Origin: an uncultured euryarchaeote
GTDB taxonomy: Archaea; Thermoplasmatota; Poseidoniia; Poseidoniales; Thalassarchaeaceae
Assembly: GCA_937876055.1 (NCBI GenBank)
Contig: CALEIW010000132.1
Span: forward strand, 1-16,958
Reading direction: 5' to 3'
Length of the DNA stretch: 16,958 nucleotides
Part shown: positions 1-9,528 of the stretch, one piece after another
Position numbering within the stretch: the first letter of the stretch is position 1
Layout: each line of letters starts with the position of its first letter
The notes under the pieces: generated by a model
Databases searched by the model: none
Told to the model about the DNA's origin: nothing
What the model saw: only the letters and a program-made list of their open reading frames with translations
Translations under genes and position numbers: made by a program

Positions 1-1
1 C

Positions 2-3000
2 ACCTACAACGGAAACTTCCAATCCAACACAGTAACACCGTGGACAAGTTATTCCGGTGACGATGCAATTGATTTAACTCCCTACGCAGGCGAAGTTGTC
101 GACATTCGCTTCCGCTTCCGCAGTGGTTTGATGGGAAGTGTTGGTCCAGATGGATCATCTCAGGATACCGGACTAGATGGGTTTGCATTTGACAACATTT
201 CGATTCGGAAAACTGATGTTATTTTCGGCACAGAAGAAGTGGTAAGTCAAACTTTGTCATTCTCCAATTTCGCAGCTGGTGCTACCGAAGAAGTATCACT
301 AACTGCTGATTTCGTAGACAACCGAACTTACTACATCAACACTGAACTAACCAACCCTGTAGGATTCGACAACGCAGACGCCACAAATGACGAGATAAAA
401 TTCCAAATTACTGTAGAGAATCTTTTCGACCCAGGTGTTGCAGAAGAGCCATGGGTCAGTCTCGAGAATGGATTGAGATATGCCTCAGGAGATCGTGACA
501 TCGAGATTCGAGTCCAGAACTATGGAAATACTCTGACGGACTTCCAATTGGAAACTGTGGTCAAGAACGCTCTTCCTGACCTAGTTGCGATTGAAGATTT
601 CTCCGGATTTGACCCAATTTGGGAAGATGATAATGATCAGCAAGGAAAGGAAAATGGAAGCCGATTAGACGATACAAATGGCGACCATCCTATGTTGCCT
701 CAAAGCAGAGGAGTGTTCAATTCCTTCGCATATTGGCTGGGTAATCCAGACACAGGATATGGCGATAATTGGGACGAGACTCTATCTCTCGATCCTTTCC
801 CAGTTGCTGCAGGTGGTGGCACCGACTTCACTTACCTGACCTTCGACTACTTCGCAGAGGGTGATTATCTCTCAGATTCAGATGGCAATATTCTAGCAAT
901 TCGCGATGCAGCGGGACTAGAAATTGAATGGTCTAAGGGTGGAGAAATCTACCGCGGAACTGTTTGGGGAAGTTGGACCGATCTGAACGAAAATGGACTA
1001 AGGCCTTTCCAAGATGGTAGTGGCCTTGGAGCGTGCGAAGATTTCGACAACAATGGTCGATATGACGAGGTCGAATATATGGGCGACCACTCAGACCGAT
1101 ACGAATCTGTAGTCTGGTTTGATTCCGAAAGTTTGGTCAAGTCTGTGATTATCGACATGTCACACATTACCCTTCTTAACCAGACCTCTAATGACACCTT
1201 TGATTGGAGGACAGAATGCACTGACCTTTCAGGTTCTGAAGTGTCTCTGACCTGGAGATTCCAATCCAATGGAGATGGAGTGAATGGTAATGCAGGTCTT
1301 GCTGGGTTTGCAGTTGACAACATTCGTGTCGATGAATTCACATTCGAGAATGATGGCACTTACATTACTGACATCAATGGATTGGATGCTTCCGAGCGTC
1401 AGGACGTTACAGTAGCGACACATGACTTCAATTCTGGACTATATCGAATAGATTCTACAACTCTATTCAACAACACAATAGAAGGAACATCTTGGTACAA
1501 CCAAACAGAGATTACTACTGCAAATAATCACACTCAGATTATCTTCAGTATCGCAAGCGCTGACATCACTTTGATGCAACCGAACGTACTGGATTGTGTA
1601 TCCGATATCACATACAAGTGTGTATACACATATGATTCGGTATCTCAGCACTCATTTACAGTACCACTACTGAATGGTGTAATCGCAGGTGAATATGAGG
1701 TGAATATGAAGATTGTAGATATGACAACAGGTCAGACAGTCTACGAACAAGCGGCCGATAATGGGCCGTTCGATCTTGAACCTCATGCTCGAGACTTTGC
1801 TAATTGGACCGCGCCTTACAATGGATGGTACGACGGCAACCAATACAACATCAGCTTCTATGCGATATTGACTGAAGACGGAGAACCATCAGGAAACGAT
1901 CGGTTCTTCGAGATTGAATTCTTTGACAATGTTGACGTCGCGATTCTGTCCAATCCTACTGACCAGAATCGTTTGCAGAGAGTAAAGCAGGATCTAGAAT
2001 CGATGGGAATGACATACACTCAATTATCAGTGAGCGATTGGGATAGATACGCAACCGAGAATTGGATGTCACATTACGAGAAGATATTGCTACCATGGCA
2101 GACCGATTACAATGTCGAATACGGAGAATACTACGAGACCCTCGCATCCACTAGGGATTCTGATGGTCTATCGGTTACCGAAGTTCTAGAGGCATACATG
2201 GTAAACGGAGGAACTGTTCAGATTCACCTAGGACCGTATCGTAACGAATACCAGCCAAACCGGCTACCTTTCGGAATGGATATCGCAATGCGAAATCAAT
2301 GGAATAATACAGTCACAAACGACGATCTAGTGATTGTCGATGCTTATCACCCATTGATGACTAATGTCGATACTGCAGCCTTTGCAGGTGTTCATGGTGG
2401 TTCTTACGTCGCTTTGGCGGGACTAGATACTGCACAGGTACAATTCGACCAAATCCCACAAGTCTGTGGAGGTCGGATTAGCGATCCAACTGGAACCTTC
2501 CACACACTGATGCGAAGTGAATCCTTCGATTCACAGTCGTTACTTTCGATTTGTAACCGTGGTGCAGGTGGAATGATTGTGACTACCCTGGATGTAGAGA
2601 ATCCAAGCTTCTCTCAACCATTTGGTGGAACATCTATGCCACTACTATCCAACATGTTGGGCTATCATGTAACTCCTTATCCTACTGAATTCGGAATTGC
2701 AGGCGATGGATTTGACCTTACAGTAAACGGTGAAGCACCTTCGATTGACACAGTCACAGGTGCCTACTCGACCATGTACATCAAGTCGAACTCCGAACTC
2801 GACTTCTCTTTCTTGACCTCGGATTCATCCTTGGCTGACAGCATTACCGCCGATTGGACATTACAATCGACAGACATGAATGAATCAGTTACTGGCTGGG
2901 AAGGAGAAATCATTGATTTCGGAGAGATAAGCCATATCCGCCAAAACACCGCAAGCATACCTGCTCTTGGTAGCTTCTGTGTTGGTGATTCGAGTTCCAC

Positions 3001-4246
3001 AACAGGATGTCGAATCGGGGCAGAATGGCTATTGACATTGTATCTTCACGATGAAGATGGTCATACAAGAATCACTTACATTCATCTCGTTACTGACGAT
3101 ACATTGGCCGATGAATTCCGACCAAATGCGGATCTACAACTTGTTGAAGATAGTGTTACAGACGAGTATGTAAGCCTTGAAGGAACCAAGACGATTGGTG
3201 GTATAGATTGGCCAATTTATCGAGTTAGATTGACCGACAGCGGTGACATCAGTCTATCCTTCGATTCTTCAGCAAGCTCTGACGATGACGCACCAGAGGG
3301 CGAGAGAGGAATTGAGATGTTTGAGTACAGAGTATTCTTCGATTATCCAGTAGATTCTTCGAATCCAACTCTAGAAGGTCACACTTTCCAAGTACCAAAC
3401 GCGGCAGGTGGTGACATGTGGAATTATGTATTCCGAAACATGACTAGCGATGGAACTTTGGAGAATCAGATTAGGCTAGAATTGATTGTATACGATCGTG
3501 CTGGAAAGCAATCAGAAAAGGCACGACTGTACTTCATCGTAGTTGGAGAAGACTTTGGAGACGACCCGCCGGTTGTCGATATTACTTCTCCTCGTTCGAC
3601 TGATTCTCAAAGTGAGGATTTGGTCACAATCAATGGAGTTGTGACCTCGGGTGCCGAAAATGGTGTTGTGATTGAGGTGGCACTAGATCAATCAGTTCTG
3701 GATTTGACTCCATCTCCTAAGGCTACTCAGAAGGCGCTAGGAAAGTACAACACAACAGGCCCTGCTTTACTTGGAGACGGTGATACCTTCACGATTACTC
3801 TCAACATTGCAGACCTATACTTGGAGACTACTGGAAAGCAGGTCACAGTATACTGGAGAGTTGTGGAGGGCGACCGATACGAATTGAATAATGAATTCAC
3901 AATCGACTTACTCCCTCGGCCAAGTGACCCTTGCGCCCTGAATCCTTCAGCTGATGGTTGTGTGTCAGATAGTGGTGGTACAGATGTCATCATGGTCGCT
4001 ATCATCGGAGTAATCGCGGTTCTAGCAATTGTTGGTGTAACCCTAGTTGTTGTTAGATCAAGAGGCAAATCAGATGATGTTCAAGACACTGTCCAACAGT
4101 TTGGTGGTGTAGAGCAAATGGACCCTGTCGAAGCATACGTACAACAGATGGTTGGCCAAGGCTATGACGAGGCTACTGCGAGGCAATATGCCGAACAGTA
4201 TTACGCAGCATATTATGCCCAACAAGGTAAAGGCGGCGGCAACTGA
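2..4246 (+). CDS. Large secreted surface protein, C-terminally membrane-anchored (5' end outside window)
   Basis: The frame is open from the first bases, so the true start lies upstream; the first ATG in the window (128) is internal. About 1414 residues are visible. The first ~70 and a second block at about nt 709-1342 both end in a GhxGFAhDNIpI-type motif typical of MAM-like or immune-inhibitor-A-type jelly-roll domains. A stretch at about nt 1933-2700 resembles a glutamine-amidotransferase-like (DUF4350-like) fold, beginning VDVAILSNP and running through a GGTVQIHLGPY segment; no catalytic Cys triad was recognised. An Ig-like module starts near nt 3567 (PPVVDITSP). A single membrane helix is encoded at about nt 3983-4057, followed by a basic stop-transfer RSRGK and a ~60-residue Gln/Tyr-rich cytoplasmic tail. 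The domains imply a cell-envelope adhesion or degradation role, but no specific function can be assigned. Domain names are judged by eye. Confidence 0.85.
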   Translation, partial: TYNGNFQSNTVTPWTSYSGDDAIDLTPYAGEVVDIRFRFRSGLMGSVGPDGSSQDTGLDGFAFDNISIRKTDVIFGTEEVVSQTLSFSNFAAGATEEVSLTADFVDNRTYYINTELTNPVGFDNADATNDEIKFQITVENLFDPGVAEEPWVSLENGLRYASGDRDIEIRVQNYGNTLTDFQLETVVKNALPDLVAIEDFSGFDPIWEDDNDQQGKENGSRLDDTNGDHPMLPQSRGVFNSFAYWLGNPDTGYGDNWDETLSLDPFPVAAGGGTDFTYLTFDYFAEGDYLSDSDGNILAIRDAAGLEIEWSKGGEIYRGTVWGSWTDLNENGLRPFQDGSGLGACEDFDNNGRYDEVEYMGDHSDRYESVVWFDSESLVKSVIIDMSHITLLNQTSNDTFDWRTECTDLSGSEVSLTWRFQSNGDGVNGNAGLAGFAVDNIRVDEFTFENDGTYITDINGLDASERQDVTVATHDFNSGLYRIDSTTLFNNTIEGTSWYNQTEITTANNHTQIIFSIASADITLMQPNVLDCVSDITYKCVYTYDSVSQHSFTVPLLNGVIAGEYEVNMKIVDMTTGQTVYEQAADNGPFDLEPHARDFANWTAPYNGWYDGNQYNISFYAILTEDGEPSGNDRFFEIEFFDNVDVAILSNPTDQNRLQRVKQDLESMGMTYTQLSVSDWDRYATENWMSHYEKILLPWQTDYNVEYGEYYETLASTRDSDGLSVTEVLEAYMVNGGTVQIHLGPYRNEYQPNRLPFGMDIAMRNQWNNTVTNDDLVIVDAYHPLMTNVDTAAFAGVHGGSYVALAGLDTAQVQFDQIPQVCGGRISDPTGTFHTLMRSESFDSQSLLSICNRGAGGMIVTTLDVENPSFSQPFGGTSMPLLSNMLGYHVTPYPTEFGIAGDGFDLTVNGEAPSIDTVTGAYSTMYIKSNSELDFSFLTSDSSLADSITADWTLQSTDMNESVTGWEGEIIDFGEISHIRQNTASIPALGSFCVGDSSSTTGCRIGAEWLLTLYLHDEDGHTRITYIHLVTDDTLADEFRPNADLQLVEDSVTDEYVSLEGTKTIGGIDWPIYRVRLTDSGDISLSFDSSASSDDDAPEGERGIEMFEYRVFFDYPVDSSNPTLEGHTFQVPNAAGGDMWNYVFRNMTSDGTLENQIRLELIVYDRAGKQSEKARLYFIVVGEDFGDDPPVVDITSPRSTDSQSEDLVTINGVVTSGAENGVVIEVALDQSVLDLTPSPKATQKALGKYNTTGPALLGDGDTFTITLNIADLYLETTGKQVTVYWRVVEGDRYELNNEFTIDLLPRPSDPCALNPSADGCVSDSGGTDVIMVAIIGVIAVLAIVGVTLVVVRSRGKSDDVQDTVQQFGGVEQMDPVEAYVQQMVGQGYDEATARQYAEQYYAAYYAQQGKGGGN

Positions 4247-4311
4247 GTAAACCCTCGAAAGGGGGATGCTCAAAACGCACCTTGAAGGCCTCTTGGTGGC
4301 CGCCCTAAGAC

Positions 4312-5577
4312 ATGGACATGGGTGACGCATACACTGTAGCAGACCTTTCTTTGGCGAAGGCTGGTGGGCTAAAGGTAGACTGGGCCCGAAGCAGAATGCC
4401 GGCTTTAGCGGCATTGCGGGCTAAGGCCGAGAAAGAACGACCTTTGGCGGGCCAAAGAATTGCAGGGTGCTTACACGTCACTAAGGAAACTGCTGTGTTG
4501 ATTGAGACCATTGAAGCCGCAGGTGGCAAGGTTTCCTGGTCTGGTTGTAATCCTCTTTCCACACAGGATGATGTAGCAGCTTGGCTTGCATCTGAGGGCT
4601 ATGATGTACATGCTTGGTATGGCCAAAATACCGAAGAGTTCTACCAATCCATCGATCGCACTCTGAAAATTAATCCAACACTGACTCTAGACGATGGTGC
4701 AGACCTGATTTATCGTGTACACAGTAAATTTCCAGAATTAGCAGAAGGTGTGATTGGAGGTACTGAAGAAACTACCACTGGTGTTCACAGACTCAGAGCC
4801 ATGGGAGAAGCAGGAGAACTTCTCTATCCAGTGATTGCAGTCAACGATGCATCGACCAAGTGGGACTTCGATAACGTACATGGAACCGGACAATCAACAA
4901 TTGACGGAATTATCCGAGCCACCAGTGTTCTACTCGCAGGCAAAACTTTCGTTGTTGCTGGATACGGACATTGTGGCAAGGGCCTAGCCAATCGTGCCCG
5001 TGGTATGGGCGCCAATGTTATTGTCACAGAAGTCGATCCAATAGCTGCCCTGAAAGCAGTCATGGATGGATACCGCATCATGCAAATGGATGATGCAGCG
5101 AAGATTGGCGATGTATTTTGCACAGCAACAGGGATGAAAGACGTCATTATTGGTCGCCACTTTGATATTATGAAAGAAGGAGCAATTGTTTGTAACACCG
5201 GTCATTATGATTGCGAAATCAATATTGCACATCTTGAAGATAGGGCCGAGAAGATTTACACGATTAGAGAAGATAACGAAGCCTTCCAACTCAAAGATGG
5301 ACGTACTATTCATCTGCTTGCGCGTGGAAGGCTGGTTAACCTAGCCGCAGCAGAAGGACATCCAAGCGAAGTGATGGACATGTCATTCGCCAATCAATTT
5401 CTCGCACTTTGTCGATTAGCAGCTGAGGGCGAGGGATACGATAACATCGTCTACGACATAAGTGCCGAACAAGATAGTGAATTGGCTAGATTAAAACTCA
5501 CAGCAGAAGGAATTAGCATTGATACTTTGACAGACGAGCAACTAGCCTATCTAGAGGATTATTCTGCAGGGACATGA
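4312..5577 (+). CDS. ahcY: S-adenosylhomocysteine hydrolase (adenosylhomocysteinase)
   Basis: Cytosolic enzyme that splits S-adenosylhomocysteine into homocysteine and adenosine, removing the inhibitory product of methyltransferases. The 421 residues match the short archaeal/Thermotoga-type enzyme. Family landmarks seen: N-terminal VADLSLAKAG and SRMPALAALR; a GCNPLSTQDDVAAWL substrate segment; GGTEETTTGVHRL, which holds the catalytic Glu; VNDASTKWDFDN with the catalytic Lys and Asp; the NAD-binding GYGHCGKG; and CNTGHYDCEI. The C-terminal Lys-Tyr NAD-capping tail of the eukaryotic enzyme is absent, as in other short forms. The start is ATG 4312; ATG 4318 two codons later is almost as good. 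The gene converges on the TPR gene with a 14-bp gap. In some archaea this family prefers S-inosylhomocysteine, which cannot be judged here. Confidence 0.96.
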   Translation: MDMGDAYTVADLSLAKAGGLKVDWARSRMPALAALRAKAEKERPLAGQRIAGCLHVTKETAVLIETIEAAGGKVSWSGCNPLSTQDDVAAWLASEGYDVHAWYGQNTEEFYQSIDRTLKINPTLTLDDGADLIYRVHSKFPELAEGVIGGTEETTTGVHRLRAMGEAGELLYPVIAVNDASTKWDFDNVHGTGQSTIDGIIRATSVLLAGKTFVVAGYGHCGKGLANRARGMGANVIVTEVDPIAALKAVMDGYRIMQMDDAAKIGDVFCTATGMKDVIIGRHFDIMKEGAIVCNTGHYDCEINIAHLEDRAEKIYTIREDNEAFQLKDGRTIHLLARGRLVNLAAAEGHPSEVMDMSFANQFLALCRLAAEGEGYDNIVYDISAEQDSELARLKLTAEGISIDTLTDEQLAYLEDYSAGT

Positions 5578-5591
5578 GAGATAATTCAGAG

Positions 5592-6620
5592 TTAATCTTC
5601 TGATTCCTCATCCTCTGCCCACCAATTTTCTGTGTTAGAAAAATCCGGTAGGTTTGGTTTCCACTTTTGACCAATAATCTCTTCCGATTCAATAATTTTT
5701 GAATGCCGATCTTGGAAAGCTGTGCTTCGTTTTCCAATTGTATGATTGTAGAGTTTACTACCACGAATTTCGGTTGGAACACATACCTTTCCAGAAGTAG
5801 CCTCAACATCAATTGCCCTCTCTAGGTCAAGTGCGTGCCGATTGAGTTTTTGCAGTAATCCAGCAGCAGCCCTACTCACTCCCATAAATAGCCCTAGAAT
5901 AATTACAAACACCAAAATGAATCCAAATTGACTTCCTCCAAGTAAAGTCATGGCTACAGTTCCCATCAAGAATACAATAGGGGCTACAAAAGTAAACAAG
6001 AAGAAAGTGTCTGAAAGAGGTTTCCTAGTTTTCATTCGACCGATTATTTCCCATCTAGGATGCTTCGGGTTCTGAGGCCTGAATATTTCGTCCTTCTCCA
6101 TTTTGGCCGCCTTGTCAACCATCTGCCTAACCCGATCCATATTCATCAGTTGCTGCCGGTCTGGTTGTTCCATTTCTGATTCGAACATTATTTCCAACAA
6201 TTCGCTAGCTTCAGAATACATCCCCAGTCGTACAAGAATGGCGATTTGTTCGATAAGTGGCGTAACATCGTTCGGATCGATCTGCCTTCTTTTCTGCCAC
6301 CACTCAAGCGCCTCCTCTAGCATACCTAGGTGGTCGACCAGAAGATTTCCTCCTATTGCCCATGATTCTTCGTCATCTGGTTTTAGCCTCACTACATTTT
6401 GTAATGCGGCATAAGCACTAGCCGCCTGTGGTAGTGTCGGCATATCTTGCACACCTCTCCTTGCGGCTGGAAGAGTCATCCTTGCGGTCATTTTCCAAGC
6501 GGCCGCATGGTTGGGCTCCATGCGGGTAATTTGGCGACATAAATCGAGGGCTTCTTCCCTCTCACCAGACTCTTCAAGCTCGAGAACTTCTTCCCAGAGC
6601 ATATCCGCCTTGCTCGCCAT
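5592..6620 (-). CDS. TPR-repeat protein with two membrane segments
   Basis: 342 residues, function unknown. Residues ~5-145 form TPR-like helical pairs, recognisable from EALDLCRQITRMEPNHAAAW, VVRLKPDDEESW and EALEWWQKRRQIDPND. Two hydrophobic helices follow at about 205-227 and 232-250, with only a short turn between them. A ~90-residue charged C-terminal domain ends in an acidic WWAEDEESED tail. Both termini are probably cytoplasmic, giving a membrane-tethered scaffold. There is no signal peptide. It is the last of three same-strand genes and starts 47 nt after the Gar1-like gene stops. Any link to RNA modification or envelope assembly would rest only on that neighbourhood. The start ATG (6620) directly precedes MASKADMLWEEV, and the first TPR helix begins there. 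Confidence 0.85.
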   Translation of the reverse strand: MASKADMLWEEVLELEESGEREEALDLCRQITRMEPNHAAAWKMTARMTLPAARRGVQDMPTLPQAASAYAALQNVVRLKPDDEESWAIGGNLLVDHLGMLEEALEWWQKRRQIDPNDVTPLIEQIAILVRLGMYSEASELLEIMFESEMEQPDRQQLMNMDRVRQMVDKAAKMEKDEIFRPQNPKHPRWEIIGRMKTRKPLSDTFFLFTFVAPIVFLMGTVAMTLLGGSQFGFILVFVIILGLFMGVSRAAAGLLQKLNRHALDLERAIDVEATSGKVCVPTEIRGSKLYNHTIGKRSTAFQDRHSKIIESEEIIGQKWKPNLPDFSNTENWWAEDEESED

Positions 6621-6667
6621 GTGACTTGCTCGGGTTTAGACGAAATGAATGCTGGGGTGCCCCAAAC

Positions 6668-7417
6668 TCAGCGCCTACCACTCCCTCTTCCAGGTCGATT
6701 ACCCCTCGGACCGCCTCGACCAGGGCCTCTGAATCCAGATCTACGTGGCTTTCTACCACTGCCTGGCGACCGTCCTCTTCCGCGACCGTGATTTCCTCCT
6801 TGAGGTCTAGAACCACGGCGTTCATTGCCTCCGCCTCTGGATTTTGGTTTGCCACCCGAACTAGGTCGATGAGCTTGACAACGGTTGCATTTATCTCTGA
6901 AGGAGAAATTAGAATTGTTACACTTAGGGCAAGTCCAATCTCCAGATTTTTTGGAATTATTTCCTCCCCGCTCGAATTTTCTTTCAAACTTACTTGCACC
7001 ATCTCGAGGTCGATCTGCTTCACAGCGGTTACACTTCTTTCGGAATGCAAAATTGGAGTTATTGCATTTTGGACAATTCCAATCTCCGCCTTTTTTGTTA
7101 TCATTTCTTCCACGTCGGTCATCGCGTCGACCATCTCTTTTCGAGTATCTATCTCTTCCACGGCCACGATTATCTCGCCTTTCTCTTGGAGCGATTTCAA
7201 CAGGAGACCCTATCGTGTTGGAGGGTTCTATTTCGTCTGAGATTGGATGAATGTGAACATAGGCTCCATCGATAGCCCCGATTACAGAATTGACCTTACC
7301 AACCGGCTTTCCACCGATTATTCGTAAAGTAGCACCCAGCCTTGGTGCACGCCCCTCAAAGGCAACGAGGAGACCCCCTTCGTGCGACTCTCTGTCGACT
7401 GTGCCTGAGAAGCTCAT
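6668..7417 (-). CDS. gar1: Gar1-domain protein with two RanBP2-type zinc fingers and an RG-rich tail
   Basis: 249 residues. Residues 1-78 match the small Gar1 beta-barrel of the H/ACA RNP: a GTV start, then LLVAFEGRAPRLGATL, KPVGKVNSVIGAIDGAYVHI and a final SPVEIAP. In archaea Gar1 binds Cbf5 and supports guide-RNA-directed pseudouridylation. An RG/RD-rich linker follows (79-110), then two zinc fingers of pattern W-x-C-x2-C-x3-N-x6-C-x2-C with cysteines at 115/118/129/132 and 163/166/177/180, and an RGG/GRG tail (189-249). This finger class (ZRANB2, FUS) binds single-stranded RNA. ATG 7417 was chosen because the Gar1 fold begins there; upstream codons in this frame overlap the preceding gene and look like shadow sequence. 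It starts 4 nt after that gene's TGA, with GAGGT across the stop. Archaeal Gar1 is normally only the ~80-residue core, so the extension is unusual. Confidence 0.88.
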   Translation of the reverse strand: MSFSGTVDRESHEGGLLVAFEGRAPRLGATLRIIGGKPVGKVNSVIGAIDGAYVHIHPISDEIEPSNTIGSPVEIAPRERRDNRGRGRDRYSKRDGRRDDRRGRNDNKKGGDWNCPKCNNSNFAFRKKCNRCEADRPRDGASKFERKFERGGNNSKKSGDWTCPKCNNSNFSFRDKCNRCQAHRPSSGGKPKSRGGGNERRGSRPQGGNHGRGRGRSPGSGRKPRRSGFRGPGRGGPRGNRPGRGSGRR

Positions 7418-7421
7418 GACC

Positions 7422-9419
7422 TCAGTCGCGTCGGCCCGAGTATATGAGTGCGGCAGATGCCGCGGCGAGCAGACCCCCGAGACCCAATGCAGGAAGTACA
7501 GTATTGGGGCCTTCATTAGAGGGCGGCTCTGGCTCGGGTTCAACGAACAAGTGAGTGTTGTCAACACTACGTTCTTGACTTGAGCAAATTCCCGAATCAT
7601 CACAGGCTTGAACTTCAACAATATGAGTTCCTTCCGCCCAGACCGAGAAATCAATCTGAGGCGTGGACCACATATTTCCGCTGACTGAAATACTACCAAC
7701 CGAGGAGCCATCGATTAGCAGAGTGAAAGAGACCGCCTCACCATCAGGATCGGAGAACTGACCGCTCATCGACCATGAATCGCCGTCCCATTCTTCGGAA
7801 TTGACTGTCATTATTGGGGCACTGCTGGCCTTCACAATTCCTAAATCATAAGTTGCTTGCAAACTATAGACTCCATCTCCAGTCACTATTACCGTGACAT
7901 ATGCAGGACCAGGAATGACGCCTACTGCAGGTACCTCTTGAGTAATTTCAGAGCCTTGAAGTAAATATGGTCCGGAATAAGTTCCAGCCACGCCAAAACT
8001 GGAAATAAATCCAATTTCAAGAGATAAATCAGGCCATCCTGTGGTTGGAGAGAGAGTAATTGGATGTGGATCTGATAGATCACTATCTGTAGTTGATATT
8101 TGGAATGGTACTCCAACATTCCAAGTTCTATTTCCAGAGGATTGGCCAGCACTGTCGATTGCTTCACAAGTAACCTCTCCCACCTCGCCTCTTGGAACAT
8201 CCATCGACAACTCTCGATTTGAGTATGTGATTGCTAATCCTGCCTCTCCTCTGCAGTTAACATCGAGGCTCGATACTCCAGCCTCATCATCAAACCAATG
8301 TTGAACATCATTCCAATCCGCGATAATCTGTGTCCCTCCGCTAGCGCGAGGGAACCACGCTCCATCAGTTGGGGCATTTTCAGTCCAGATAGGAGGGTCG
8401 TCCACTGGGATTGGTGCAGTTGTAAAGTCGGCAAACAGATCCTCTCCTACAGGCCATTGAGGCATGTTGGGATAGAAGGAGTAAGTTAGACTTCCATCTT
8501 CGTTTTCATTCAATTCATAGGAACTAGAACCGTCACCTAAACAACTGCCTCTCAAAGGTGCAACACCAGCAAAGTCACCCATGTCAACTTGCACGTCGCG
8601 CCCTTCACATTCTTCCCACATATCTAGACGCAGCCCTTCGGTTACAGGGAATGTGATATGATATTCTGCCCCACTCATGTTTGAGGCGTTGTAAGCTAGA
8701 GTGAAGTCACTAGGATTATTGAGGCTGGATATTGCCATAGTGGCATTTAACCATAGCATCATTCTACACTCATCCTGACCACTTGATGGATCTATGTCGG
8801 TATCACAATCTCGATCGCTATCTGGGTAAACAGGCACCTCATAGCAATCACTACTTGCCCCAATTCCAGAGCATTCTCTTGATTCCGAATGCCTAGGAGG
8901 GACTAGATTCCATTCTTCGACTAGCACCTCGTCTTCAGTCCATGAGGTGTTTTTCCAATCAGTGCCGTCACCTCCTCTGTGAGGACTTCCATCACGCATA
9001 CCCATTCTAGTAAACGTGTATTGAACACACTCCGAAGCAATAGCTCTGACTCCTTCTCTTTCGTCTGTAGAAATCCATCCATCATCGCCACTTGGGTAGA
9101 TTTGTGCAATATATTCATCTAAACTCTGTCTTACATCATCTGCCAAAGTCCCATTTACCCAAGCAACTGCTTCAATTTCGGCAGAACTCCAATCACTGGC
9201 AATAGTGAAATTGAATACTGCTTTAGTATACTCAAACATATCCTCGAAAGTAAGGACGCTACATCGCTCCTCAAGCGTAGGCTCATCAGGGCCGAGTTGT
9301 TCTCTTCTGTCTTGAGAATCATCAAGACCACCTTGTTGGTAGCCCATTGGTAACCACGAAGACATCATGGCAAACATAGTCAACAGAACTGCGATTCTAA
9401 GCACACGTTCCCGCTTCAT
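7422..9419 (-). CDS. Secreted Asp-rich surface protein, C-terminally anchored
   Basis: 665 residues, function not recognised. The N-terminus MKRERVLRIAVLLTMFAMM is a signal peptide. ATG 9419 is preferred over the one seven codons upstream because it puts the basic n-region first. The middle contains an Asp-rich YPDSDRDCDTDID stretch like calcium-binding thrombospondin-type-3 loops, a possible EF-like DDGWISTDE, several cysteines that suggest extracellular disulfides, and C-terminal Ig/cadherin-like modules (the last is WSMSGQFSDPDGEAVSFTLLIDG). A Pro/Glu spacer EPEPEPPSNEGP leads to one membrane helix and a terminal GRRD, the usual shape of archaeal C-terminal anchoring or archaeosortase-type signals, although no known sorting motif was recognised. 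It is divergent from the transferrin-like gene across 126 bp containing two operator-like repeats, so co-regulation is possible. Confidence 0.85.
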   Translation of the reverse strand: MKRERVLRIAVLLTMFAMMSSWLPMGYQQGGLDDSQDRREQLGPDEPTLEERCSVLTFEDMFEYTKAVFNFTIASDWSSAEIEAVAWVNGTLADDVRQSLDEYIAQIYPSGDDGWISTDEREGVRAIASECVQYTFTRMGMRDGSPHRGGDGTDWKNTSWTEDEVLVEEWNLVPPRHSESRECSGIGASSDCYEVPVYPDSDRDCDTDIDPSSGQDECRMMLWLNATMAISSLNNPSDFTLAYNASNMSGAEYHITFPVTEGLRLDMWEECEGRDVQVDMGDFAGVAPLRGSCLGDGSSSYELNENEDGSLTYSFYPNMPQWPVGEDLFADFTTAPIPVDDPPIWTENAPTDGAWFPRASGGTQIIADWNDVQHWFDDEAGVSSLDVNCRGEAGLAITYSNRELSMDVPRGEVGEVTCEAIDSAGQSSGNRTWNVGVPFQISTTDSDLSDPHPITLSPTTGWPDLSLEIGFISSFGVAGTYSGPYLLQGSEITQEVPAVGVIPGPAYVTVIVTGDGVYSLQATYDLGIVKASSAPIMTVNSEEWDGDSWSMSGQFSDPDGEAVSFTLLIDGSSVGSISVSGNMWSTPQIDFSVWAEGTHIVEVQACDDSGICSSQERSVDNTHLFVEPEPEPPSNEGPNTVLPALGLGGLLAAASAALIYSGRRD

Positions 9420-9481
9420 TACAAATCCGAAAGAGACCAAGGAAATATTGCTATCGGCGGCATAATAGCAGCCGATATTGT

Positions 9482-9503
9482 TAGTTTAGGGCAACCTAAA
9501 CTA
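9482..9503. promoter_or_regulatory. Operator-like inverted repeat 1 (DtxR/IdeR-type half box)
   Basis: A perfect palindrome with 9-base arms, TAGTTTAGG and CCTAAACTA, around a GCAA spacer. The core TTTAGG-N4-CCTAAA recurs at 9529-9544 and 14140-14155. TTAGG-N4-CCTAA is also the first 14 bases of the DtxR consensus TWAGGTTAGSCTAACCTWA, which is bound by metal-dependent repressors. This copy lies upstream of the plus-strand TATA candidate and could also act on the divergent gene. Confidence 0.7.
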
Positions 9504-9528
9504 GATAAACAACTTATCTGTCCCGTGG

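Noticed and set aside
128..130. ATG 128 as the start of the first gene
   Set aside because: The frame is open to the window edge and the upstream residues (DLTPYAGEVVDIRFRF) are an integral part of the jelly-roll domain, so the gene continues to the left.
949..4068. Minus-strand open frames inside the large surface protein gene
   Set aside because: Their translations show no recognisable domains, and the plus frame is continuous with clear domain and membrane features.
4247..4311. Small hairpins CCCT-CGAA-AGGG (4252-4263) and GGCC-TCTTGGT-GGCC (4287-4301) as a terminator or riboswitch before ahcY
   Set aside because: The stems have only four pairs, there is no T-run, and nothing resembles a known SAH or SAM riboswitch; such structures are expected by chance.
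6574..7275. Several long open frames on both strands overlapping the Gar1-like gene
   Set aside because: They are shadows created by the Arg/Gly-rich codon pattern. Only the 7417-6668 frame shows domains (Gar1 core and two zinc fingers).
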